64,000 nucleotides of DNA from Vigna angularis (lineage: Eukaryota; Streptophyta; Magnoliopsida; Fabales; Fabaceae). Under the pieces are notes generated by a model that was not told where the DNA came from, made no database searches, and was given only the letters and a program-made list of their open reading frames with translations. The stretch spans positions 10,139,001 to 10,203,000 of the forward strand of contig NC_068976.1 of assembly GCF_016808095.1 (NCBI RefSeq). The letters run 5' to 3'. Both the position numbers and the translations under genes were made by a program. How positions within the stretch are numbered: the stretch's first letter is position 1; each line of letters opens with the position of its first letter. Below are positions 23,328-34,900 of this stretch, piece by piece.

Positions 23328-23665
23328 GTAGAAAAGGTTTTTAGCACAAGGACGATGCGTGCGATCACACATGTGCCTAAACCTTTAAAACGTTTTTTTT
23401 GGTATTTTTATTTAAGAAAGAGAAAACGTTTTCAGCACAAGGACGATGCGTGCGATCACACATGTGCCTAAACCTTTAAGACATTTTTTTTGTAATTTTA
23501 TTTAAAAGAGAGAAAAAGGTTTTTAGCACAAGGACGATGCGTGCGATCACACATGTGCCTAAACCTTCAAAACGTATTTTTGGCATTTTGAAGAAAGAGA
23601 AAAGGTTTTTGGCACAAGGACGATGCGTGCGATCACACATGTGCCTAAACCTTTAAAACGTATTT
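23328..23665. repeat. LTR2 tandem repeat B, four units
   Basis: Four units of 80 to 95 bp with TTTTTAGCACAAGGACGATG, CGTGCGATCACACATGTGCC and TAAACCTTTAAAACGT, the same family as 14383-14535 and 27877-28207. A TA dinucleotide run follows at about 23676-23718. Confidence 0.88.
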
Positions 23666-23673
23666 TTTGTAAA

Positions 23674-23718
<45 letters not shown>

Positions 23719-26232
23719 ATTTTTATATATTACTAAATAGGCGTTTTAAAATAAATAGATATTTAAAATAAATAAAAATAAATAATAACGGTAACAACGA
23801 CAAAAATAAAAAAAAATAAAAAAATAAAAAAAAATAAAAAAACAATTAGAATAAGATAAATAAGAGAACAAAATAAATAAATAAAAATAAATAAGTGATA
23901 AAAACAAAACAAATGGCGGGGGTGCCTAATGAGAAACGGGGTGCAGAACAAAATTTGGGCTCCTTTGGTTTGTAGAGACGGAATGGGCTTCGACCCAAAC
24001 AGAGGGGGGTGCAAACGTGAAATTGGTGTGTGCCAGGAAGAGGGATATGGCCCGAAGCCTTTATTCCCAACTCAGAAAAATCCATTAGGGTTCCTCCAAG
24101 TTCAAACCATTTGCATGAACATTATCTTTTCCCCTTAACGGGGCCCACGTCCCAGCCGCCGCGAGAGGACCCCTACTTCATCCGAAGCTTCCCCGACGAC
24201 GCTCAACACCACCAGGCCCACTGCCGGCGATGCCGTTCACGCCTGTCGGAGCAGTTCTGGCCACCGCCTCCTCCAAGCAGACCACCGCTAATTGCTTCTG
24301 GTCCCTCTCCTTCTCTTCCCACCGTCGACCCAGCCACTCGTGCCACCACTTCCTGCGTCGCCGGCAAGCCCCAAATACCGCCGGGACGCTGTCAGCCTTG
24401 GAAGCCGTTCTGGCCGTCGGCGGCAAGCCCCAAATCCATTCCCAACCGCGACGCCGCCAGCCTTGGAAACCGCCGCTGATGGACCCTCCTATTCTCTATT
24501 TCCTATTTTCCATTTTTATGTTCGGGTTTTGACAGATGAAAGTGGTGAAAGTAGAAGTGATGTTAGAGATGTTGGGGAGATGAGAGTGATGATGATGGAA
24601 GTGGTGAGAGGCAAAAGGTTGAGGTGGTTACGGTGGAAAAGAGTTTTTGGGTGTTAAGAGATGATCGAAGGAGATGAAGGCTGCTGGATGTTGGCCGCGT
24701 ATACGAGTGGTGTTAGTGGTATATCTGTGAGCGTGTGAATATGGAGGATGGGTGCTTGGTCGTGAGGTATATGGACGGATATGAGGGTGATGGAAAAATG
24801 AAAGAAGAAAAAGGATGAAGATGGTGACGTGGGCCGTGAGACGTTAACGGTGGCCGTGGGTGTCAGGACGGATGAGGTATGTGATTGTATATAATGGTTG
24901 GTGGATGTTGGCGGTGTTTAATGATGACGATCGTAGTATCAGGTGACCGTGGCAGGTGGATATGGCTGAAGTGAACATGGTTGAAGATAATGGAGGTGGT
25001 GTCGGACGTTCAAATGTGGCTGTGGGAAATGGGAGAGCTCGTGATGCTCGGTGGTCGTGAAACAGAAAAAACTCCAAAAGGATTTTTTAGAGTTCCAATG
25101 TGCAGGGGTGCTTAGGTGAAAGTTTTGGTGAGAATGTAGAACGGAGACAGGGGAAGACTCCTACCATAATACATACTCAAGCAAAGCAACTTCAAGCATA
25201 AAATGAAACATAGTGCAGCAAGTTTACATGACTATGTTTACACGAGTAAGGTGTGCTTACCTCTTGGAGCTCTGCTTGCCTTAGTCAGCTTCGTCTCCGG
25301 TGATCTCTCCTCTCTCCTTCAACCCGCGTACACGCACTTCGGTCCTTTCCTTCCTTCCCGTAAGGTATTCTCTCCTTTGGCTGAGTCCCCTCTGATGTCT
25401 CTTGAACCTCTCGGATGGCCTCCCTAACGTCGTGTCCTTGGTGTGAATCCCCTTTAGAATTCGGCCATGACAAATAGATAAAAATGATGATTGATGGGAA
25501 ATGATCCCTTTTAGTTAGAAAAGCCTCAGGTCAGGATGAAGAATCGTGAGCTTTTTTTTTTGGTAGTTACGGCTCTCTGCCCCTTGGAAAAAAAATAATT
25601 CTCCAGTGATATCCAGATGATCGATGTTGGAGCATCTGGATCCCCTTTCTTCACGTGTTGTAGTGGTGCCAAAGGAATTTTTCAGAGGTGCAAGATGGGC
25701 AGAATGGAATCTGGCAGAGCATCAGTGGGAGGCAAACGGTAGTGGCTGTCATGGAGGCAAACGGTAGTGGCTGCCTTGGCTGGAAAGCTGCATGCAGGTG
25801 GCTTGAGGCGGGAAAGCACCTTCTCTGAAAAGATCAGGAAGCCACCGTGGCATCTTTTTTATTATTATTATATATTTTTTTTATATATTTTTACTTTTCT
25901 ATTTTATGCATTTTTATTTTCGTATAAATTTTTTTTGATTTTATAAAAATAAAAAAATGAAAACTAAAAGAAAATAAAATTAAATAAAACCAAAACAAAT
26001 AAAAAGATGAAATAAAGATAAAATTAAATTAAAACAGAAAATATTTATTATATATTTCTATTTGATTTTTTACTCCGTATGAAAATAAACTAAAAATGAA
26101 GATAAAATAAAAATGAAAATAAAGAGAAAAAGATACAAATTCTGACACACATTTTTTTATTTTATTTAACGTACCCGGACAAAATTGGGTGTTGACAATT
26201 TTAATCAACCCGGACGAAATTGGGTGTTGACA

Positions 26233-27230
26233 ACCAATAGTCCATGGTCAGGGGTCCCTTTTTGCACGAACAATGCTGCCCCTAACTTGATGAAGTACTT
26301 CAACAAAGGTTCCTTCCTCATAATAGATCTGCAACATGGCAAGAAATGTAGGTCTAGGCGATCCTCTCATAGGATGCCCAAATCGTCTTTGTGCTAACAC
26401 AAGATTGTAATTAATACAACACCTGATACCTATGAGGGGTACATTAGGGTGCCTTCCGCAATGATATATAATTTACAATCTACGTTGTCAAGGAACACAT
26501 TATTTAACTTGTTCTTCGTTTAAACTTGCACAGAGTTGCGCCCATTCATTTGCCCCTTTCATATTTGGTTTCCAGTGCAATAGTTCATCCATGGGACACG
26601 TGGCATTCAAGGAGTCATCATTCACACGGGAGATGAACATAACATTTTTCCTTCCTTTAACTCATAACAACGATTAATGGTCCCATAAACTTCAGCTGGG
26701 ATGGCAGTGACTGGATTCTCATAGCGCTCTTTGTATCCCACGAATGCATTCATAGCGGCATAGTTGACAAAATTATTAACACTAGGAAAGAGCATGATAC
26801 CATAGAGGAGAAGAGCCAATACATCTATAAGTGTTTCCCGGTTTTCTTCTTCGGCCAAACGATGCAAGTGTCCTTTGAGGAATAGCCAGACAGGAAGTAC
26901 ATCCCAGAGTGACACCGCTACACAACCCCTCTAATTCTAAGTTGCGCTCAGACCCGGGTATAGGGCCCCACTCATGATATGCATAAAGTGTGTGTGTGTG
27001 AAGGGAGAATGCAATGGTACACCCCAAACCCTCACCTGCAAAACAACCAGAAAAATCCTAGGCAGATATAAACATGTTTCCTACCCTAGGGTTCAAAATG
27101 GAACAATCAAAACAAACACACATGTAACTATTTCAAATATCAAACATGGATAAAGAAAAAGGGAAGAAAAACACAAAGTAAAACCACATCGAATTCGCAC
27201 ATCTAATTAAATGGCTTGACTCTCTTCGGA
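26233..27230 (-). pseudogene. Second, truncated gag unit of the Ogre-like element
   Basis: Minus-strand fragments EENRETLIDVLALLLYGIML, VNYAAMNAFVGYKERYENPV and upstream leader sequence duplicate parts of 19950-21740. About 0.8 kb (corresponding to 20635-21412) is deleted at 26881, and everything after the RFGRPMRG region is missing. It links LTR3 and its primer site directly to the LTR2 start. Confidence 0.8.
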
Positions 27231-27233
27231 CAA

Positions 27234-27251
27234 TCCCCAGCGGAGTCGCCA
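27234..27251 (-). other. Primer-binding site next to LTR3
   Basis: TGGCGACTCCGCTGGGGA on the minus strand, two bases after the LTR3 end. It differs from the LTR2 site by one base. Confidence 0.75.
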
Positions 27252-27876
27252 TCTGTCGCAACCGGGATCGCGACGGGACGACGATCCGAAAAATAAAAAC
27301 TAGTTTTAAAATTTAGAGATTTGGAGTCGCCACCATAGTTTATTCTGGAAAACTACGGAAAAACCATAAAATGATAAGGCAAGGTCTACGAAATTGAAAT
27401 TCTCAATTCGAGAGTCGGTTACGTGTAGGGAAGGTATTAGCACCCTACAACGCCTGCCCTGAGGCAGTACCTTTAACTAAATATGCGAATATGAATGTGG
27501 CTTTCAAAATGTTTAACTTTCCCTTACAATAAAACTCTACAGAAACAAACAACATTTTTTAGTTTTTTGGGCCCGACAAGGATTTACCTTGCTCCTACGT
27601 ATTCTCATTTAGAATGAGAAATCAGGGTTCCGTAGTTCGTTTAGAAACTGTTTGAAAATATTTGGAAATTGTTTGGGAGATTAGTTTGAGAAATGATTTT
27701 GGATTTTTGGGAAGGTGAACCTGACAAGGACTGGCCTTGCTCCTACGTATCTCCACTTTTGATGGAGAATCAAGGATCACGTAGTTCTGGCTCACAATAT
27801 TGATTGTTGTTAGAAGTTGTGGATATTTTTGGTTTTTGAAGATTTTATATTTTTTTGTATTTTTATAAAACAAGCA

Positions 27877-28207
27877 GAAAAGGTTTTTAGCACAAGGACG
27901 ATGCGTGCGATAACACGTGTGCCTGAACCTTTAAAACATATTTTTTGTTTTTATTTGAAAGAGAGAGAAGGTTTTTGGCACAAGGACGATGCGTGCGATC
28001 ACACATGTGCCTAAACCTTTAAAACGTATTTTTGAGATTTTGTTTAAAAAAGAGAAGAGGTTTTTTGGCACAAGGACGATGCGTGCGATCACACATGTGC
28101 CTAAACCTTTAAAACGTGTTTTTGGATTTTTATTTAAGAAAGAGAGAAGGTTTTTGGCACAAAGACGATGCGTGCGATCACACATGTGCCTAAACCTTTA
28201 AAACGTG
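27877..28207. repeat. LTR3 tandem repeat B, four units
   Basis: Four units of 80 to 90 bp with the GATGCGTGCGATCACACATG core, orthologous in position to 14383-14535 (two units) and 23328-23665 (four units). Unit number has changed between the LTRs since they were copied. Confidence 0.88.
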
Positions 28208-30312
28208 TTTTTTGGATTTTATTTATTTTTATTTTTTATGATTATTATGTAAAAACAAAACAAATAAAATCTAATAGACACAAATAAAACAAAGGGGTGT
28301 GGGATTATCATACAAGGGGTTGCATGCAATAAAAATTAAATAATAAAATAAAACAAAAATAAAACACAACCAAAGCATGAAAATAAAACAAGAGAAAAAG
28401 CCCAACAAAAAAATAGGGGTAGAGATGAAACCATGGATGCATGCTGAGGTTCCTTTAATTGGGCCAAAATCCTCTTTTCCAACTTTGCATCTGCCACGGG
28501 TGTAAGGACGAAATTTGGAGGTACATCCTGAAATGTGTGTTAAATCCAATTCTTTTCTTTTTTTATTTCTTTACGGTCAGAAAGGCTTAAGCCCAAATGA
28601 AAGGGGTGCTGGAAGGAGAAATGTTAATTTTTGCCTTTCTCTTTTTTTGTTCTTTTGTTTTTTAGGCTGGTTCACTTTGCCAAGAACAAAGGCTGCCCCA
28701 GGTCTCTTTCTTCTCCCAGCAGCTCGCCGACGTCCCAACCGGAAACGGCCACCGCAATCCAGCTAGCGTCGTCGCCACCTCCGATGTCCATGGACGAGAC
28801 CATCGCCGGCCGCTGCTCCAAGCTCCCTTTCTCTTCTTCTCGCGCGGGGGGTTTGCGCCGGATTGATACTGGCTGTCGTCGCCTCCGAGACTGTCACGGG
28901 CCGCACCGTCAGATCCGGCCACTGCCGCCACTGCCGAGCCCCAATCCAGCCACCGATCCCGTTCTAGCCCTCGACACCGGCGCCTCGATCTGGCCATCCA
29001 GGGAGGGGTTTCACCTCAGCCGCGCCTCTGCTTCTCTGGAAATCGTCATGCTTCCGCCACCTGGGGAAACCCGATCACCGTGAGTCGTGGCTGATGCCAC
29101 CCAACCAGGGCCGCCACTGTCCGCCTTCCACCAATCAGCACCACTGCTTTCTCCCTCTTTTTTCCCTCACGGCCATGCCCCAACCACCGCCTAAACAACC
29201 ACCCAGGCCGCCGTGTTACCGCTTCTCCGGACCGGTCACCACGCCATTGTCGCGCCTCAATCCAGCCACCCAGGGAAGAGTTCCTCCACCGCACACCGTG
29301 GGGTTCTGCAAACACCTCCATCAAGCTTGCAAGCCAGAGATGATTTGAGATTATTATTTTTAGTTTACACTTTCAATCTTGGTTTTCTGTTTGGGTGTTG
29401 ATTCGGATCTCAATTGATTTGTTAGATGCATGGGAAGGGTGAGCTGCAGATCACGCTTTGATGAAAGATTGGATTCGGGTTTCCATTGGTGGTGAAGGTG
29501 GGTTGGTTTTCAGATTGTCCCTTTAGATTAGTGTCTCATGTGATGAATTGGTATCTCTGATATTGAGGTTAAGCCGTGACATGAAGAAAAGAAAGGATGA
29601 CGATAGGGATTAGCCGAGAGGTGGAAACGAAAAGGTAAGGGATGAAGATCATGGGTTGTTTAGAGGTTTTGGTTCAAAGATGAATATGGAAAAGAGAGGG
29701 ATGAAGACGAAGGTGATGGCCATGAGTGAATATGGAGGATGGGTATTTAGCCGTGAAATGGTATAAGGGTGAAGAAAGATGGCCGGAGATGAAAGATAAG
29801 CTTGCTGGCTAGGATGGTGATGGGTGAAGTAACTGGCGTCCAGCTCGGTTCCCCTGATGAGTGAAGAAGAAACAATTTTTATAAAAAAAACTTCAAAACC
29901 CGTGAGCCTCTCCTGTCCAGAAACCAATCCGTGAGCCTCTCCTCCTGTTCAGAAATAATCCGTGAGTACACATTCCATTGCATGCTGAGCAACAGTCCTT
30001 GGGCGTGAGCAAATAGGGTAAGGGCCCCTCCATCTTGTCTTCATCTTCATACTGTGGGCATCCTTCTGTGCGTGTGGTATGCTGGATGGTGATGTTCTCA
30101 GTGATGGGTTTGTCCGTGGGTGCGTGGTGATCCAGTGAGAAAAATGGGGATGAATCTGATGAATTCTAGAACAGAAAGGGTGGACATCTGAGAGGGGCTG
30201 GCCGATGGACGAAATTGAAAAGGACGAGAGTAGATACTGCCTTGTATTTTCATTCCTAAATGAGTTACAAGAAACTGAAAATGAAAGAAATCTTGAATCT
30301 GAAAAGAGTGTT

Positions 30313-31581
30313 TGATAATGCTAATTCTCACCATTATCTAAGCATGAATTTAAGAGCAAAATCAACTCCTTTCTAGCTTGTAACTTGCTAAATCCTCTCT
30401 TTTATCTTAGTTTCATGAATAAATGTGTTTTAGGCTACATTGATGATATTTCATCTATAATCCCTTTATTTTGTAGTAATACAATGATTGGAAGAACCTC
30501 CACGAAAAGTATAAAGCTGAACTAACCACAGAAGCAAGCAGATCTGCACAAAATAGAAGAAAACACAATGCTGCTGCAGAGACTCACGCCGGGCGCCTAC
30601 TGACCTGGGCGGCGCCGGGCGTGAGGTAGCTGACCCATGGCGCGCCGGGCGCCGGTCTGTCGGGCCGCCGGGCGCGACTTTTTGCTGATGTGGCAGAAAC
30701 GCTTTATTTAACCCTGGAACGCGAAGGGCTTGGGGTCTTTGGTTCTTTGGAGGTGCGATTTCACGGCTGGAGCTAATGGAGGGCGTGAGGAGCTTGTGGG
30801 AACATCTCCTCCTCTTCCGTTGGGTCTCCTTCTTCTTCCATCTTCCATGTTTGTAAGCTTTAGGATTCTCCATGGAAGTGGAGAACCAGATTCGTTTTGT
30901 TAGGGATTGTTGTAGCCTATGGATTCTTGTGTAATGGATGATTGATTTGATTATATATATGCCTTTTCTATCAATTGCTAGTATTCTTGTTTCCAATCTT
31001 AAAGCTTGCATGTAATAGGAATGTTCATGACTTGATTTTGGGGTTTCATGGATTATGGGGACGTAAGATGGAACCTAGAACTGAAACAAGAGTCCTTGTG
31101 GTCATTGATTCTAGGGATGGAAGATGATTCACATGTTGTCTTAAGATCCTAGCTCTTTAATGCGGGTTTGCTTGTTAGATTGTCCAAGGAATTGGAGTTT
31201 AATAGGGATAACCTAGGCTCTTTCACCTAAGGGATTGGGGCTAGAGTGTTTTAGTGGATTGACTTTAGTAAATTGATAGAGAGGAGATAAAATTGGTTAT
31301 ACACAAGCGTGCATTGGTGAAAACTAACCTTAGCAATGTCATTTCATACCATTTCTAGTCTTTTCCATTTCCAAGTGCCCTCAATACCAAAGTCCAACCT
31401 TGTAATTATGTATCAATTTATGTTTCTGCACTTGTTCTGTAAATTGATGTTATGTTCTTGAGTCTATATGAGTTGTTAATCGCACAATTCTCTAGTATTA
31501 CGAGTCTCTTGGGAAAACGATACCCGGTCTTACCGGTTTATTACTTGAACGATTCGGTACACTTGCCGAATTTGATCAACA
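30313..31581 (+). repeat. Athila-type solo LTR, 1269 bp
   Basis: Begins TGATAATGCTAATTCTCACC and ends CTTGCCGAATTTGATCAACA, flanked by GTGTT at 30308-30312 and 31582-31586, a 5-bp target duplication. It is collinear with the LTR of the Athila element at 59138-60640: same start, a GC-rich GCGCCGGGCGTGAG segment, the TTATTTAACCCTGGAACGCG segment and ACGATACCCGGTCTTACCGG near the end. No internal sequence lies beside it, so it is a solo LTR left by recombination. Confidence 0.9.
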
Positions 31582-32039
31582 GTGTTACAGGTTCTTATGG
31601 ATGTTGATGCTCTCTGGTTACAGGTTCAAAAAAACATTGGTTTATTGGTTTCGAATGGGTACTTGATGGATGGAACAAAAGGATGGAAAGGTGATGAAGC
31701 AACGGAGGATAGCACGAATTGCTCATTGAGAGGATAAAGAGGTGTTGGAGATGAAGGCCGTGAGGATAGGTTGAAGATGAATCCTGGAGGTGGTACCAAG
31801 CTGAGGATAACGATGAGCTCTCGGGAAGAGATAGATGTTGGAGGTGGTGTTCGAGATGAATATCCCGAGGTTGGAAAATGAGGATGATGATCTGGAGATA
31901 GTGCTGTTCTTTTTTCTTTTTGAATCCCCTGTTCTGATGTGTAAAGAACAATTGTCATGGTAAAAGGACCACTTTACAGTGCTGGAAGAGGGGCAGAGGA
32001 ATCTGCACAGGACAGCTGAAGGTGGGAACTTCGGTGTAA

Positions 32040-33150
32040 AGTTCAAACAAATTTTAAAACGTAACACGACCCTTCTAAACGTTCGGCCAAAAACTACCGA
32101 GAACGAACGTCCGTTAGCCTAACATGACCGAACGTACTAACCATTTAACACACAGACCGAACGTTCACATGGTAAAAACAAACAGGTCGAACGCGTACTC
32201 GAGTAAAAATTAACGCCGATCGCTACACATGGACGCTCGCATACGATCACTGATCCAACAGAAAACGAACGCTCGAGTTTATGAGACCGCAAGCTAACTA
32301 TGAACGCTCGTTCTTTGAGTATAAGCAACGTCAAAAACGAACGTTGCTAATAAACAAATTGGACGAACGTTTTAAATCTTGGTCGAACAAGTTCTGGACG
32401 ATCGTCTCAATCATGACCGAATGGTACTAATTTAACGATTAAAACAAACGGTTGTAAACTCACATCGATCAAATGAAATCCCGAACGAGCGTCACCAAAT
32501 TAATACTTAACCGAACGGTAAAGATCATGGTCAATAACAAACGATTGTTCATAGAGGACGAACGGTATAAGGCGTGACTTGGATGAGCGGTAGAGGAAAA
32601 TTAGGACGAGCGGTAGAGGAAAATTAGGACGAGCGGTAGAAGTGAATTAGGACGGACGTTCCGGACGAGCGTTCAAGACGAGCATTGGGGTTTAGCGGTA
32701 TCTGAGGGGTGAGGTGGACGAGCGCTCAAGACGAGCGTTGTCTGAGGGGTGAGGTGGACGAGCGCTCAGAATGAGCGTTGAGAAGGGGTGCTGTGAACGA
32801 GCGCTCAGGACGAGCGCTCTGGACGAATGGTAGAAGAGAAATAGGACGAACGTTCTCTCAACAAGAGAACGAACGCTCAAAGAACTCAGGACGAGCACTC
32901 AGAGGGTTGAGGTGGACGAGCGCTCAGGACGAGCGCTCCAAAATCGGGGACGAGCGCTGAGGACGAAAGGTAGAAGAGAAAGGACGAACGTTCTCGCAGC
33001 AGGGGAACGAGCTCTCAGGCGAGCGCTTAGGGCGAGCACCCAGACGAGCGCTCAAGACGAGCGCTCTGTACGAGCGCTTAGGACGAACGCTTAGGACGAA
33101 CGCTCTGTACGAGCGCTCAGGACGAGCGCTCTGAGCGCTGTCAACGAGCC
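32040..33150. repeat. GACGAGCGCTC / GAACGTTCG array in LTR3
   Basis: The first part (32040-32560) holds scattered GAACGTTCG, CCGAACGTAC and ACGATCGTC words. From about 32580 it becomes a dense array of GGACGAGCGCTC, GGACGAGCGGTAGA and GAACGCTC units at 12 to 40 bp spacing. GAGCGCTC is a perfect palindrome. It is the same motif class as 17080-17960 but with a different dominant variant. Confidence 0.85.
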
Positions 33151-33441
33151 ACTTCGTTTTTCTTTTATTTTTTATAAATTTTTTGTATTTTTCTATTTTT
33201 GTATTTTGTATAATTTTGATTTTTATAAAAATGAAAACTAAAGTAAAATAAAGTTAATAAAAATAAAAATATGAAATAAAGATAAAATTAAGACAGAAAA
33301 GACTTAATATACTTTTTATTTGATTTTTATTCTTAAAAATGATGATGAAAATAAAAATGAAAACAAAGAGAAAAGATACACATTCTGACACACATTTTTT
33401 TTATTTTATTTAACGTACCCGGACAAAATTGGGTGTTGACA

Positions 33442-33803
33442 GCAGCAAAAGTAAACTCAGTGGGATTGAACCCCAAATTCTACATCTTGAAAACAGGTTG
33501 ATAGCATCATGATTGAAGCCCTCTTTGGAGTACCCCGTCAACAACACATTGAAAGTTACATTATCTCTCTCCGGCATATGCTTGAAGAGGTGACAAACCA
33601 AACCTAGGCTACGCGTCTTACAGTAAGAATCAAGCAACGAGTTGCAAACCTTGAGGGTGGAATCATACCCCAATTTGACAACATGGGTTTGCACTTGTGC
33701 GACTTCATTGACACTTTCAAACTCAGTGAACCCAGATAAGAGAGTCGTCAAGGTGACATGATCCGGAACCAAGCCGTGCCTACACATATCAGCGAAGAGA
33801 CCG
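33442..33803 (-). pseudogene. PPR copy 2, N-terminal side, right of the Ogre-like insertion
   Basis: Continues the interrupted gene from the duplicated GCAGC. The first few codons are shifted by loss of one A in a run near 33487 (CTTGAAAACAGG for CTTGAAAAACAGG), then the frame reads back to FGLFADMCRHG. At 33803 (GAGACCGA) it is joined to an unrelated point of the same gene, now separated from it by a solo LTR. It is a broken fragment. Confidence 0.88.
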
Positions 33804-33808
33804 AATTT

Positions 33809-34895
33809 TGTTAGCAAAATGATGAAGATGAAGTTTTGATGATGTCCAAATCAAGTCAAGAACAAACAAGACTCATGAAGAATGATCTTTGAAGACTTGT
33901 AACCTCTTGTAAAAAATTGTATGAACATAGGAAAATTAGTAGTTTCTTGTATGTATTCAAAAGTGATGTAAAAATAAATCAAGAGCAAAATCTGTGCAGT
34001 GTTAATCGATTAACAAGGGGGTTAATCGATTAACAGAGGGCGTTAATCGATTGTTCCAGAGGCAAATGGCGAAGCACAGCATTTCAGTGTTAATCGATTA
34101 ACGTTAATCGATTAACAAGGGCTGTTAATCGATTAACATAGTTACCGTTTGAAAAACTAGCCGTTTTTTGAGACGTTGAACTATCCGTTGGGGTGTTAAT
34201 CGATTAACCACTGTAGCTAATCGATTAACACAGTCAGAAAGGCTGCAAACGAAAATGGAAGAGCCTTTTTGAGAAGTCTATAAATAGACTCTCATTTTCT
34301 CTCAAGAGAACTTAACAAAACTTGAGAATCTCTTCCCTTGTGCTCTAAAACTCTGAAACTCTTAAGATCTGTGAGCTATTGTTCGGCTTGTGAAACTCGT
34401 GTCTGTGGAGCTGGTGAAGTGCTGCTACGGTGACAGAGGAGATAGCCGGTTCATCCTTAGTTTGTCTGAGGAGGTGTTTGGAAGAGGAAGTTCATCCTTC
34501 GTGAAGTATTCGGAGGAAGTGTTTCATCCTTTGTGAAGACTCAAAGGAAGTGTTGGTTCATCTCTTGTGGCATCAAGAGAGGTGTTTTCTAAACCTTTAC
34601 AAATTGTATTTGTGTAATTATAATTTGTAATTGTTTTGTGATAGTGAAATTGTTTATCTTGTTTTGAGATAAGCGACTGGACGTAGGATTGGTAAGATCC
34701 GAACCAGGATAAAATCAACTGTGCAAATTTCTCTCTATCTTACTCTATTTAATTGTTTTATTAATTGCTAAGTAAGATAAATTGAGTAGAAATTTTTAAG
34801 GCACACGTTTTTAAGTAAGAACCAATTCACCCCCCCCCCCCCCCCCTCTTGGTTTGTTATTCCACGCTAACCATTCCGCTGCAGCCGCTCTGACA
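33809..34895. repeat. Copia-like solo LTR, 1087 bp, with GTTAATCGATTAAC palindromes
   Basis: Begins TGTTAGCAAAATGATGAAG and ends CCGCTCTGACA, flanked by AATTT at 33804-33808 and 34896-34900. A second candidate end, GCTAACCA, mirrors the start and lies at 34867-34873. Seven or eight copies of the 14-bp palindrome GTTAATCGATTAAC lie at 34000-34235. GAGTCTATAAATAGACTCTC at about 34275 looks like its TATA box. A 17-18 base C run sits near 34830. It separates PPR copies 2 and 3. Confidence 0.82.
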
Positions 34896-34900
34896 AATTT

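Larger units (their letters stand above)
21782..26197 (-). repeat. LTR2 of the Ogre-like element, 4416 bp including a MULE
   Basis: TGTCGCAACCGGGATCGCG at 21782 and GGGTGTTGACA ending at 26197 define both ends. A primer site follows on the minus strand, so it acted as a 5' LTR. It contains a MULE at 22394-22998, two tandem-repeat clusters at 23033-23660, a TA microsatellite at about 23676-23718 and a GC-rich patch at 24130-24500. A second LTR-start sequence (AACCCGGACGAAATTGGGTG, then TTGACA) follows at 26209-26232, a small partial duplication. Confidence 0.85.
13291..33441 (-). mobile_element. Ogre-like Ty3-gypsy element with three LTR copies, inserted in PPR copy 2
   Basis: Outer boundaries are exact: GCAGC at 13286-13290 and 33442-33446 is the 5-bp target duplication, the element begins TGTCGCAACCGGGATCGCG and ends AATTGGGTGTTGACA, and the interrupted PPR sequence continues on both sides. 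Transcription would be on the minus strand: LTR3 (33441 to 27254), primer site, truncated gag, LTR2 (26197 to 21782), a second primer site, a longer decayed gag, then the 3' end of LTR1 (to 13291). No protease, reverse transcriptase, RNase H or integrase was seen. The primer site TGGCGACTCCRCTGGGGA and the YYDPPLRCFTF-type gag are those I know from legume Ogre/Tat elements. Internal duplications and nested insertions are listed separately. Confidence 0.85.
27254..33441 (-). repeat. LTR3 (outer 5' LTR) of the Ogre-like element, 6188 bp with a nested solo LTR
   Basis: TGTCGCAACCGGGATCGCG at 27254 and GGGTGTTGACA ending at 33441 define it; the GCAGC target duplication follows. It contains four units of tandem repeat B (27877-28207), a GC-rich patch (28690-29330), an Athila-type solo LTR (30313-31581) and a GACGAGCGCTC array (32040-33150). 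Without the nested LTR it is about 4.9 kb, long but within the Ogre range as I know it. Confidence 0.85.
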
